NCBI GenBank assembly: GCA_002118135.1
Contig: BDIU01000076.1
Location: forward strand, 159,644 to 223,643
DNA from: Trebouxia sp. TZW2008
Lineage: Eukaryota > Chlorophyta > Trebouxiophyceae > Trebouxiales > Trebouxiaceae
DNA: 64,000 nucleotides
Direction: 5' to 3'
Positions 1-11,095 of the stretch are shown here, one piece after another (position 1 is the stretch's first letter; each line of letters opens with the position of its first letter). The notes under the pieces are model-generated. The model was not told the DNA's origin. It saw only the letters and a program-made list of their open reading frames with translations, and did not search any database. A program made the position numbers and the translations under genes.

Positions 1-15
1 CAATGTGACACCTAC

Positions 16-405
16 CGTGATTGGTATGCGGTCTTCCAGCATTGACTGCTCAAAGCCCTCAACACCCTCCTCACCGTCCAACTCAGACTCTCCGTCGTGA
101 TCAGTGTAGACTTCCTCAAAGTCTAACTCCTCTTCAGCGTCAAGGATCTCTGGATCAGTTGCTGGCCTTGAGTTAGGGGCAACCCCCGGCCTCGCTGGTT
201 GCTGCTGTTTGCGGTTCCCTGACTGAGAGCTTGAAGAATCCTGAGCAGTTGTTGCTTTGGTAATGTGCTGTACACGCTGCGGCAACCTGGCCTGAGCTGT
301 TTGGCGATGGATGTGCTGCAGGCGGAGTGGCTGGACTCTAGGTCTTGCTCCAGATGTAAGCCCGCAAGTGCGTACGGAGGGCTGACTGAGCAGGTGGCTT
401 GACAT
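16..405 (-). CDS. 5' exon of an unrecognised protein, cut by the window edge
   Basis: The first exon starts at the ATG at 405, which has an in-frame stop nine bases upstream (415-417), and runs 130 codons to a GTAGGT donor after base 16. The gene continues beyond the left edge. The first ~70 residues are rich in Ser, Arg, Gln and Thr and poor in acidic residues, like a plastid or mitochondrial targeting sequence. They are followed by a strongly acidic stretch (AEEELDFEEVYTD around residues 90-105). No domain is recognisable in this fragment. Function is unknown; organelle targeting is inference from composition. Confidence 0.6.
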
Positions 406-1514
406 AGCGTGCGCCTACAAATCTGCGTACGCAGCTATCTCAGCAAGAAAGCTGAAACGGCACAAGTTGGCAAGTCGTGATGACTCCAAAAGATCTATCA
501 GGCGAGCGCAATTGCAATGTTCGACACCTGGGAAGTGTCACCGCAAAGTCAAAGCCCTAATTTGACAAAACCTATTGCCACCGCTGACAATTGCGGTCCC
601 TTTCATATGCCTGCTCAGATGCCTGCTACAGAAACAGCAATGCCATTGTCCACCGCTGGCCACCTGTGCATTGCAGCTGCACAAAATACAGCTTGAGTTG
701 CGTAAAGCGTCAGCTGCAGCAGCATTCATGCTACTGCTCTAAACCAGGCCTGCACAACCGTTTTCATCAATGTGATGCATTTATGACAGTCCTGAGTTGG
801 TTGCAAGTAATGTACAGATGGCGATGCATACTGGTCTTATGATAGCCTAGCCAATGGACATTATGCTGTTAGTGACATGTCGCACCAGGAACACCCTGGC
901 AGGACTATGAGCTGCAAAGAGCTGACTGCTGCAGATAGTGTGTGTGTGCAGCTTGGGTGCTACATCACAGAGCATCTCATTTTATGGCACCCAATGCGAT
1001 CCATGTCTCACATAACAGCATCTGTAGCTCTGCAACTTCATCTTTACGGTCTGATTTGCGCCTGACATGTTTACAAGTCAGACACGCCTTGGCATTGTGA
1101 CCTGTGGCATCTGAGCATTCAAGCAAACTTCAGTGTCATTGTCAAGCAGACAGATACTTTGTCAAAGCAGCAAGTCTTGATGGTCACAAGCAAACACCAT
1201 TGTTTTTGCACACAAGCTTGTCAAGGAAGAACTGGACATGGCTGTACCTCAGAACAGTTTGTAAATTAGTAAACATATGTATACCATATGTGCAGCAGCC
1301 TGCATATAGGTAGTAGATGAGCCGCAAAGTGGCTGAATCACTCTGGAAATGATACGTCATCTGTGAGCATTGTCTTTGTACACATCAAACACTGTAATTG
1401 GGAAATACAGCGTCACTGCAAACTGCCCAAGTATCGCTTGGTACCCATACTTCCTCCTCAGGCACATTCCCAAAATTGCAGTGACATGGGTTTCTTAGTT
1501 TTTGAAGGCATCAC
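406..1514. other. intergenic, no gene seen
   Basis: This stretch lies between the 3' end of the haemoglobin gene and the start of the leftmost gene, both on the minus strand. Short open frames are scattered on the plus strand without splice or family support. A TGTAA motif on the minus strand (1071-1075) could be a chlorophyte-type polyadenylation signal for the haemoglobin gene, about 440 bases past its stop. This is a weak inference. Confidence 0.4.
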
Positions 1515-3741
1515 TCAGCCCAAGTACTCCTTTGTCTTTGGGTCCCTGAACATGGGGTCTCGCACTGTCTCTACCACCTTCCCAGCAGCTGCAATGTCCC
1601 CCTGCAGTTCACAACAAGCCCATCATTGTTGCAATTTATGATTAGATCAGCACTGAGTGTGAGATTTGCTCAAAATCGTCCCACAGTGTACAGCAAAGCC
1701 ATCATTCAGACAAACAACCACTACAATATCTCACACTGTTTCTGCTACCTTTGCTGCAGCTGCAGTGTCCTCCTGCAATGTAAAGCAAGACCATGGTTGT
1801 CACCCAGATTTACATCTGTAACATGTACCGTCACAAGTGCAAAGTTTGCAAAGCGTGCATGTCAGCACTTTCCCTGCAGCTGCAATGTCCTACTGCAATG
1901 CAAAACAAGCCCATCACTGTTACAAACAATCACAAAAATGAAGCCATTGTACGATGTGCCGTGTCCTGCTGCAGTGTACAGCAAAGCCATCATTGATGCA
2001 AACACAGGCAACAATCTTGAATTGCTCATGCCCCCAGAGACTCCTCTTAAAACCGTTGACCTGGTATTGACTTGTCAGTTGCAGTGATTTCTGTTTCTTT
2101 AATGGCTGCTGCCCCCAGAGACTCCTGTTGACACCGTCGACCTGGTGTTGACTTGTCCTTTGAAGTGCTTTCTGTTGCATGTGCCGTTGCAAGTGTCAAG
2201 TGTGCAAAATATGCATGTCAGATACCAAACTGGAAATGGCAGCATGGGGGCTCAAGAAGGACACAATGCTCAAAAGTGTTCCTGCCAGACATTGCACTCA
2301 ATGCTTGGTGACAATTCGAATATAGCAAAACCCATGGGCCAAACTAGCATGCATTTTATAAACTGAATGCACTTGTTGCACCCACCTCAGGCACATTGAA
2401 CTTCTGTAGAGCCCCAACAAGGTGTTTCACAATCACGTCAAAGTGATGGTCGTTCAGCCCTTTGTTCCTGACAAGCTTCTCGTGTGCTCGCCACATATCC
2501 CTGCCATGGTACTCCTCTGGACCGCCAAAAGCATATGTCATGAAACCTACCTGTGCCCCACCAGTTATGAACATTGTTAAGGGCAGGGTAAGCGTGAGAA
2601 TTTGAAGTAGTTTGTGCCTTAGTCACATCATAAGTTGTGAATTGTATTTATGTGCTGTATCTGATTCACAACAGGAGTTGTGGGTTGCGTAAATGTGCTG
2701 ACCCACAAAACCATGGGTGCTCCTTGCCAGATCAATGACACAGCTGACTCTGCAATGCTGACCTTCACTGTCAGTGTGTGTTCATGCTGTGTGTATTGCA
2801 GTTTGCCTTTTGCAGTGTGCGAGACTCTGTAGTACAACCTTATGCAGTGCTGGCAGCAAAGCAGATTGTTCACACAATTGTGAATTTGCTTTTGAGATGC
2901 ACATGTATGCAGAGAGTCCCTTCATGTCTCAAAGGCTAAAGCATGTGGCGCCATGCAAACAGAATCCTGCTTGCAGCTCAACAATGCAACATACAGCCCC
3001 AAACATTGAGCGTCCAGTACACCTGAAAGAGAGTGATCGGCATGTTGCATGCACTCTTTATGCTTGACAGACGCAACTTGATGCCATCTGCTGCAAGTGT
3101 GTTTACCAGCAATTAGACTGCCGGTGAGACCATGCAGCCAGAATTCTGCCTTGGACATTGAGCATGCAGAGCCACTGTGAACATGTGATGGGCATGCTTC
3201 AGGCAAATTCCATGCATGACACATGCAAACCAATGCCATCTGCAAGCTTATTTAGTGGGAACTGGGCTGACTGGCCATTTTGGCGAATTGCTTGCCACAC
3301 GGCCGCTTTACCTGGTGAGCCTTCAAGCTCTGCTTGTTGATGCCCTCAAAGAAGCCTTTAACCTCGTCGTCAGCGAAAACGCGGCTGTAGAACTCGTCTA
3401 CGACCGCCTCAATTGCTTCCTTGCCGCCCAACTTCTTGTACATGGTTGGGGGCGACTTCTTCTCATGCGTGTGCTCACCGGCCATGCCGACATCTGCAAT
3501 GCGCAGCACAGATACGAGATTGGCATGCGCCAAGTAAAGCTGTTTGAGAACCAGCCTGCGGCAAGCTGAAATTCCGCTCTGCAACGGGTGCAATCCATTT
3601 GACTGACTCACCGGTGGTCTGCACAGCCCGGCCGTTCTCTCCTGTACCTGCGCGACGTCTGCTGGGTGTTCGAAAGCTGGTTTTGGGGCGGGACATCAGC
3701 TGTCGCGGCAGAGCATGGGCAGAGATGCCTATCGTACCCAT
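1515..3741 (-). CDS. truncated (2/2) haemoglobin, group 1, with N-terminal targeting-like extension
   Basis: Four exons: 3612-3741, 3312-3493, 2386-2550 and 1515-1601 (187 aa; phases agree). Exon 1 encodes a 43-residue basic, Ser/Arg-rich leader (MGTIGISAHALPRQLMSR...) resembling a chloroplast transit peptide. The globin core follows: the B-helix segment EFYSRVFADDEV supplies the family's B9-B10 Phe-Tyr pair (about 78-79). TYAFGGP marks the loop after helix E, and RAHEKL carries the proximal haem-binding His (about 127). The family reversibly binds O2 and NO, and in green algae members take part in NO dioxygenation linked to nitrate metabolism. Plastid location is inferred. The last intron carries decayed copies of the exon 4 acceptor junction. 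Confidence 0.93.
1730..2000 (-). repeat. pseudo-exon copies of haemoglobin exon 4 acceptor junction
   Basis: Two good copies (about 1730-1795 and 1840-1925) and one poorer copy (about 1950-2000) repeat the last intron bases, the acceptor AG and the first ~40 bases of exon 4 (real junction at 1601/1602). All lie inside intron 3, just upstream of the real exon. One copy still has an open GAGGACACTGCAGC start after TTGCAG; others carry a TAG right after the acceptor. Confidence 0.8.
2025..2173. repeat. two-copy ~75-bp direct repeat in haemoglobin intron 3
   Basis: The segment containing CCCCCAGAGACTCCT and TTGACCTGGT occurs at about 2025-2095 and again at about 2101-2173 with a few substitutions. 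It lies fully inside the last haemoglobin intron and has no coding support. Confidence 0.8.
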
Positions 3742-4608
3742 ATGTGTGTGTGGATTGCAGCTGCAGATAGTTGAACCGTGAGGTTCAAGTTCGGTGTCTT
3801 GCAGGTCAACTCCCGAGCTCCAAAAGTTGCCTTTTGCTCTCCCGACTACTTACCCTGCAGTCTTGTCGATACACAATCAGCGCTTCGCGACAGCGGCGAT
3901 GGTACTGCTCGTTTTGTGCGTGCGTAACTGACTACACCGAGTCGTACGGGCCCCTTTACGTTGAGCAGGTGAGGTCTGATGCTTTTACGTAACCTTACCT
4001 CAAGCGCAGCATGATTGCATGGCATAGCTTTCCAGCAGTATCTTCGCCTTGGTTTGAGACGCCATGAGATTTACAGCAAAGGATGAATGGATGCAGAAGC
4101 AAAGGAACGACGAGATACAGAAATACTGCCGCTGCTGTTGATCAAGAGTCAGCAGCACGTGTGAGCTTGACAGCAGACACAACACCATGGGAAATGCTTC
4201 TATTGATATGCCACTCAAACTTTGTGCTGTTACAGCTTCTGCATCACAGAAACCATATGTCTGTCGGCATCAAGATGCTGCAGCATGACATTGCTTCTGC
4301 ACAAGGTGCAGCAGAGTACCGAGCCTCTGCAGCTACTTATCAGGCAGACAGTGCCACTTACTGTACCTGTGATGTTGGTCTTTATTGAGCTTGACAAACG
4401 CTGACCGCAATTATGCCAAAGCCATCATCAGATCATTTGTGCATGCATTCAAACGCCTGATTGCATGTGGCAACTGCTCATGCCAGCACACCTTGACTGC
4501 AATTCTGATGCACCTAGTCATGCTGCATGCATGTGCTTGATATGTGCAGGCAGGAGAAACCTCAATAAAGATCTTTCAAGGCTGTCTTGGTGTACAAGCT
4601 GTCTCATG
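3742..4608. other. intergenic: haemoglobin promoter side and KCTD 3' side
   Basis: No splice-supported coding sequence was seen. TGTAA motifs on the minus strand at 4230-4234 and 4071-4075 are candidate polyadenylation signals for the KCTD gene. The region next to 3741 should hold the haemoglobin promoter, but no TATA-like element stands out. Confidence 0.4.
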
Positions 4609-5638
4609 CTAATGGCTGTCTGCATGCTGCAGCTCATCTGCATCACTGTTAGAGCTCAGACTAGACCGTCTGAGCCTATGCCGACGCTTTGGTGATGGTG
4701 GGTGAACATCTGAAGACAGTGTCACCCAGAACACGCCAGAATTGCGTTCCTCAAAAGTCTCTGTCCCCTTCTCTACTAAAGCAACATACCCAAGCAACAA
4801 CAGGTCATGCTGAATGACTTGCTGATACCGCCATACAAAGCCCGCAAAAGCATTCCCTGTGCAGTGGGCTCCATGGGCGAGGTAGTCTTCTTCTAACAAA
4901 GGGTAGTCAGCAATACTACCAGTAGGGCCCAGGGACAAAGCAATGATTCTGTAGTTTGTTTCCATGGCAACAACTTGTGTTTCTGCATTGAATGGACAGC
5001 AATTCAGCAGACCAAGCCGATGGCTCCTGTGCTTGGCAGCCAAAGCGGCTCTAGCCATCACAGTCTCCTCATCTGTTCCGTATGCCACAGCCAGCATAGC
5101 ACGTTCAGCTGCGGCGATGTTCTCAATGCCAGCTTCACTGCGTAGAGCCTCGAGCACCATAAGCTTCTGGCTGTTGGCATCAGGCACTAGCAACGCTGCT
5201 GCCACAGAGGATGATGTGCAGCTCAAATCTGCTGTGCCTCTTCTCAGCTGCCTTGACAAGCCAGCCAGCTGCAACGAAAAGCAAGAGGTCACGATATTGG
5301 TGCCCAGAGTTGCTGTGTCAACTCGAAGTGCAGAGAAAGGGTTTGAGGCGCACCTGAAAGTAGTCTGCTTCACGTAAAAGCTCGGCTCTTGTGTTGTGCA
5401 GCAGTGGCAAGACGCATACTCCGTCGCGCAGGTAGTTCAGTATATACTTGAAAGTGTCCCCGTCTCTGTCTACCACAAAATTCCCGTCTTTATCCTGGGG
5501 GGCAGGAGGCAGGTCGTTGCTGAACATATGCGCCAGCATTGAGTCTCGTTCACGACAGAGTGTTTCGCGGCTGGTGAAGTACACCCGTCCGCCGACATTG
5601 AGACCGATAGTACTCGACATTGTGTGCGACGTCGCCAT
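4609..5638 (-). CDS. KCTD-type protein (T1/BTB tetramerisation domain)
   Basis: Two exons, 5354-5638 and 4609-5268 (314 aa), are joined in phase 0 across an 85-base intron. Residues about 9-95 form a potassium-channel-tetramerisation (T1/BTB) fold: IGLNVGGRVYFTSRETL, then LAHMFSND, VVDRDGDTFKYILNYLRDG and LLREADYFQ. The family mediates oligomerisation and often recruits cullin-3 ligase. The C-terminal ~210 residues contain a possible compact domain (LGLLNCCPFNAETQVVAMET) and a basic Ser-rich tail (PSPKRRHRLRRSS) that I do not recognise. There is no channel pore, so it is a soluble KCTD-like adaptor. The frame stays open upstream of the chosen ATG, but no earlier ATG exists. Confidence 0.9.
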
Positions 5639-6529
5639 TGATATTATGCTTGCGCCAGCTTTGACGCAACTGCCGAAGCCGAGCACAGGTGCCACCAGGG
5701 CGTCGATAGGGCGGTTGAAAACGGCCTTTTCCAAAGTCGCCCCTGCACTGCAACTGCACTCTGCTGAACAGGTTTGACCTGATAGTTGCCATCTTTGCGA
5801 GCGGTGGACTGAGTCAACCGCATCAGTGGCATACGAGTGCAGTGAGAAGAAGCAGCAAGCCGATCTGCGACTGTTGTCTGGCTTTCGTTTTGAGTCACGC
5901 CTGCCTCTATGATGCAGACCAACACTAGCCACTGCTGGTGCCTGTGGCTAACGCTTTGACACATGTATGCCCGATCGCGTATATTTGGCTGCAATGGTCA
6001 CAAGTTTGACTCTCACAATGCCCATCCGAGCTGTTGCAACTTGTTTCGGAGCTGTTTTATCTTGGTCACATCTGCTGGTGCTGCTGTTTAGCATGGTCCT
6101 TGACAGATGTTTTCAGTCATATTTGTAAAGCATGGAGCTGTCCCTATGCAAGATCACCTACGATCCTGTCGGAACAGTATACCTGAGATCACCGCCAACA
6201 AGCAGCTTCATGTGTTTGTGCCAAGAAGGCTATGCGTCATCAAATTGCGGCAGTTACTACAGCACTACAATTTGCAGCAGTTACAGCCATCATTTCAATC
6301 TGCAGCAGTTGCTGCATTCAGATACCATACTGGGCGGACTGTCAAACCGTGCTGACACAGATACTTCAGCTGACAGTTGTGCTGACATTGAGGGGGGCTT
6401 GGCCACAGAACAACCCTGGGACAGTTTGGCACACAGGCGGCTTGTGTTCAAGTCCGGCATCTCATGTACTTGTGTATGACCAGGATTGAAGCAGCAGGTG
6501 CCCAAAGGTTGCTATGTAGCAGCCATGGC
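5639..6529. other. intergenic, no gene seen
   Basis: This is the upstream region of the KCTD gene, passing into CAG-rich sequence from about 6240. Short open frames on both strands lack splice or family support. The minus-strand frame just upstream of 5638 is open but has no ATG and reads as 5' untranslated sequence. Confidence 0.35.
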
Positions 6530-8390
6530 TCAAAGGTCAGCTCCAATACTGCAATGGCAGCAGCATACAGCACCCACAATTGGCACATGGACAGTTTGCT
6601 CTGAACCTGAGTATACCATGTATCTTCTGCATGATCAGGACTGCAGCAACAAGCACTGCAATTACGCTGATTAGCCTGTGTAGCACAGAACTCAGCTCTG
6701 ATACAGCAATGACAGCAGCAGATGCAAAGGTATTTGCTATGCAGCACATCTAGCAAAAGGGCTGATCCTACGTAGCAATGACAACTTCAACACAACAATG
6801 CCAACAGCAAGAAACATCCGCATCAGCAAATGCATGCAACATGTCAGCTCCAAAGCAGCAATGCCAGCAGCAGGCGACATCTGTAGTATCCAAGGCAGGC
6901 AAAAAGTCCGCTCCGACAGAGCAATTCCAACAGCATATTCTGCAGCAAAAGCAGGCTTAGCCTAAGCTCCAACACAACAGCGCCAGCAGCAAGCAGCAGC
7001 ACAGCAGCAAATGTTTGCAAAATGCCATCTTCAATACAGCAATGCCAGCAGCAAGCAGCAGCACAGCAGCAAATGTTTGCAAAACGCCATCTTCAATACA
7101 GCAATGCCAGCAGCAAGCAGCATTTGCAGCAGCAGCAAGAGCAGGCAACATGTCAGCTTCAGCATGACAGCGCCAGCTACAACACAGCAATGGCAGCAGC
7201 AGGCAGCATCTACAGCAGCAAGTTCAGGCAGAAAGTCAGCTCTGCCCAAATGCAGCAATGCCAGCAGCAAGCAGCAAAGGCACGTAACATGTCAACTATG
7301 ACAAAGCAATGCCCGCAGCAAGCCGCATCCACAGCAACAAACGCAGGCACAATCTCAGTCTCAACACAGCAAGCAGCATATACGGCAGCAAATGCAGGCA
7401 AAAAATCAACTACACAACAGCAATGCCAGCAGCGAGCAGCACTCACAGCAGCAAAAGCATGCCCAAAGTCAACTCCAGTGTAGCTTGCCAGCAGCAAGCA
7501 GCATATGCAGCAGCAAATGCTTGCAAAATGTTGCTTCCAATGCAGCAGTGCCAGCAGCAAGCAGCATTTACACAGCAAGAGCTTGCAAAATGTTGACTGC
7601 AATATAGCTATGTCAGCAGCAAGCCGCATTTACAGCAGCTAATGCTTGCAAGTTGTCAGCTCCATCAGAGCAACGCAACGCCAGCAGCAGGCAGCATCCA
7701 CAGTAGCAAAAGCCTCATGTGTCCAGCTCCAACATAGCTTTGACACAGCAACGACAGCTGAAACCCAGCAATGCCAGCAGCCGACAGCATCTACAGCAGC
7801 AAAAGCAAGCAACATGTCACTTCTAGTGCAGCAATACCAGCAGCAAGCAGCACTCACAGCAGCAACAGCCCAAAGTCAACTCCATCATAGCTTGCCAGCA
7901 GCAAGCAGCATACACTTGCAGAATGTCAGCTTCAACACAGCAGTACCAGCAACGAGCAGCATTCACAGCAGCAAATGCAGGCAAAGTTTCAGCCCCAATC
8001 CAGCAATGTCAGCAGCAAGCAGCATTTGCAGCAGCAAAGGCAGGCAAGATTTCAGCCCAAATACAACGACATCAGAGGCAGGCAGCGTTCAAATCAGCAA
8101 AGGCAGGCAGCGTTTCATCCCTGATACAGCAATATGTCAGCTTTGATGCAGCAATGCCAGCAGCAGGCAGCATATGTTGCAGCAAATGCAAGCAACATGT
8201 CATCTTCACTGCAGCAATGCTAGCAGCAACTACCACGGCAAATGCAGGCAAATTTTCAGCTCTAAAAGTGCAATGCCAGCAGCAAGCATCATCTACAGCA
8301 GCAAAGGCAGGCAAAGTTGCAGCCCAAACAGCAACGTCAGCAGCAGGCAGCATTCACAGCAGCAAAGTCAGGCAAAGCCAGCCACCAGGC
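6530..8390 (+). repeat. 63-bp minisatellite with a 21-codon unit
   Basis: A long CAG-rich tandem array. Neighbouring units are exactly 63 bases apart where I measured them (7927, 7990, 8053, 8116), with about 26 or more units. In one plus-strand frame a unit reads roughly SAPIQQCQQQAAFAAAKAGK. Runs of two to eight units stay open (for example 7022-7483, 7646-8146 and 7923-8405), but in different frames because of indels and stops. No start, splice sites or flanking exon support a functional gene. The first ~250 bases are more degenerate. It lies between the KCTD and cupin genes. Confidence 0.9.
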
Positions 8391-9298
8391 TGGTGCACTG
8401 TATGATGTTGTGCAAAGCAAGCTCGCCTTGGCAGGACAGAACACTGCTACAGCATGTCTGGAGCTTCGCTTTGACTGACGAAGGGCAAACATGCAGAGTC
8501 GAGCAAATTGCTTTGGCATTGCTGCAAGACCCAAGAATCTTCTGCTATAGCCTTTGTCGATGCACACGCAGCAGCAGCAACATTTGTTAACTTTATAGTT
8601 GAAATAGATGAGAAAGCACGAAGATCTGGACCGCAACATCCCTCTTGAAGTTGCCCTGACCTCAGAAACAGCTGAACAAATGCTGTAATCGCTTCCACCG
8701 CATGCGTCAAAATCAGCATGAAATAACTCAAATTATTAAAATCAGCATTAAATCACCTCAAGGCAGGGCAGCAAACAACAGAAAGCAGCCTAAGTTCACA
8801 AAGTGTCTCACTTGCACTGGCCAGCAAACAACTCAAACGTATACAGATTCCATGACCTCTGCTCACATATGAATGAGTCAGGGCAAAACAGCCTCAGATA
8901 AAGGGGTGAACCGCAACAGCAAAAGCCATTATTACGCGTGATAACAGTAGACTCTGTGGCACGGCAATAGCAGCTCCGCATGGCAACACAAAAATATGCA
9001 CTGATCAGCGCGCCAGTTGCAACAGCATCCAGAAAACTGCAGAAAACAAAGAAAAGTGTATGCTGCTACTAGGCTAGGCATCATAATGGGAGCCTCTGTC
9101 TGTAGAGGCAGCCAGGAAAAGCTACATCTTACCACCTGAGATTGCACTCTGCTGGGCACAGATCATGCACTGATCACCTTGCCAGCTGAAACAGTACAGA
9201 GACAGAACTTCTGCCCTGCCTGTGTTTCACCCCAAAAAATTGACTTATGCAGCGCAAACGGTCCACATTCTGACCATGCAATCACTGCGTTTTGCGCA
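8391..9298. other. intergenic downstream of the cupin gene
   Basis: No gene seen. It contains one copy of a dispersed hairpin-forming element (9088-9113) about 190 bases past the cupin stop. The rest is unique AT/CA-rich sequence with only short open frames. Confidence 0.4.
9088..9113. repeat. dispersed hairpin element, copy 1
   Basis: GCCTCT (9092-9097) can pair with AGAGGC (9104-9109) across a six-base loop, inside a shared stretch beginning GGGAGCCTCTGTCTGTAGAG. Related copies occur at 47495-47521 and 47670-47694, also just past a gene end. Function unknown. Confidence 0.6.
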
Positions 9299-10076
9299 TC
9301 AGTACTTTGACGCATCAACAAATGTGACTGTTTCACTGCCAATTGTCTCTGCACAATGCTCCATGCCTCTCGGCACATATAGCACATCTCCAGGCTCTAA
9401 TATCACCTGCAAGCACAGCAGTTTATTGATCATTTTTTTGGGTGGTGAATTTCAGGTAATGTGTCTATCTTTGCTCAGCACTCAATCGATCAATGAATCA
9501 CTCAATCCAACAAGCTTCTGAGCGATCAATCTTGTATCTGCGTGTGCAAAAGATATGTCAGAAAAAGCTGCGTCACTACTTCATGACTCTGCTAAGCAGG
9601 CTTGTGCTTGCAGTGCTTCCTGCTGGTATGCACTTCAAGGCGGTGGCAGTGCTGTGCAACAGTGTAAATTGCACATGCTTCAAGGGGCCACTCAGTGCAT
9701 GCAAACACTGACTCCTGCTGCAGAAGAGTGCGGCCTGGCGGTTTTGCTCTGAAACAGCAGAGATGGTCAGGGAGTGATCACACCTCTCCTTGATCTCGGC
9801 TTGTGAACTTGAAGCGCCCTGTGATGATGGAGTCTTTCTTATCACAGCTGTGAGTGTGATAGCCAAACTGAGTACCAGGTGGAAATTGATACGTGCTGCC
9901 TGTGTAACCTTCACTCCGCAGTCTGCACGTTGGAAAGCTCTTTGCTGAGCAGGGTACAGGCTGCAACTGCAGTGTATACTCTCAGGTAACGAGAAGCTAC
10001 CAACCTGTCTAGCATGGTCTTCTTTGACAATGTTCCGTACTTCTTTGTGTCCCACCTTCAGTGAAGCATTTTGCAT
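9299..10076 (-). CDS. small single-domain cupin
   Basis: Three exons: 10005-10076, 9784-9960 and 9299-9406 (118 aa, phase 0 throughout). The conserved cupin motif 1 is visible as FPPGTQFGYHTHSCDKKDSI (two metal-ligand His) with GRFKF, and motif 2 as EPGDVLYVPRGMEHCAET (third His). The family are beta-barrel proteins, usually metal-binding enzymes or small-molecule sensors; substrate cannot be read from the sequence. The first intron would be only 44 bases (9961-10004), which is short, and exon 1 is the least certain part: an alternative in-phase donor lies after residue 7. Exon 1 starts at the first ATG in frame. Confidence 0.85.
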
Positions 10077-11095
10077 ATCAGTCCTGTTCTGCCTTGATTG
10101 ACTCAACGACGAGGTCTAGCAAGTAAGGCTGCACCTTTCGACTTGTAGAGCCATGCTAGTTAGCGGTTTCAAGGCTCTGCCTCGCACACGTCTGGTAGCA
10201 AAGCTGCTTCTCACAGCGGAACCTCCAGGAGTTATCTGGCTACAAGCGAGCATGCTAGTTCGTGAGCGTCACGCTGTCGCGGTGGTGCGTTGAGCAAGTA
10301 TCGATTTATGCAGCAGCTCTCGACGACTTGAAGCGGTGAATATTTGCCGCAGTCTCATCGGCGTCTGCTATTCGCTTGACTGATCGATGTCGGTGCACTG
10401 TGCAGCAAAACAGAACTGGACATGACTCATATCGTAGTCACAGCCTGGAACTCTTTGTGTTGCACACACAGGCAGACGCACACTGAAAATGGCTCGGAGT
10501 AATCACCTTAGCAATACACGTGATTGTGGGTGATCAACATGTCTGCGTACACACACTGCACAATGCAACACCTTGGATGCACAGCTGGTCCTTTTTGTAC
10601 CCAGAGACTGCACCTCCTCATAGCACTCAGCTTTCCCACATCATGCTATCATGTGACACAAGCTTTTGCTGCTCAAGATTCCAAATGTTAGCTTCTTCAC
10701 AGCATTCACACAAAATTGCTGTACAGCACGCACAAGCACAAAACACACACATTGACGAGGTCGAGAGCTATGTGAGCAGCAACACTAATCATAGCCCTTG
10801 CTCACACCTTCAAGCTGTGCCAAACCGTTTGGGCTTGGTCAAGACTACAATACAGGGCTCACCATTCCCTCAGGGCCTACAGCATGGTCTGACAATATCT
10901 TAGTAAGACACTCTACTTTTCATGAGTTCAAATGACTTCTAAGCTAGCTTTGCATCAAAAATGTCGATTGCATCCATGATCTCCAAAACTGCTTGTACTC
11001 AAAAAGGCTTCTGATCTGACGCCTAGCAGCTTGAAACTTTCTTTTCTTGTTGTTGCTTTCTTTTCTGTTGTTTCAATTTGCTTTGTTGGAGCCAA
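10077..11095. other. intergenic: cupin promoter side and INSIG-like 3' side
   Basis: No supported gene. An open plus-strand frame at 10520-10903 (127 codons) has unstructured composition and no splice or family support. Confidence 0.4.

Noticed and set aside
6530..8390. CRISPR-like repeat array
   Set aside because: Units are contiguous 63-mers without unique spacers, in an intron-rich eukaryotic context.
9088..9113. Selenocysteine insertion (SECIS) element
   Set aside because: The hairpin lacks the ATGA/GA non-canonical pair core and the upstream cupin has no in-frame TGA needing recoding.
10520..10903. 127-codon plus-strand ORF
   Set aside because: Low-complexity His/Ser/Gln composition, no splice partners and no family motif; probably chance.
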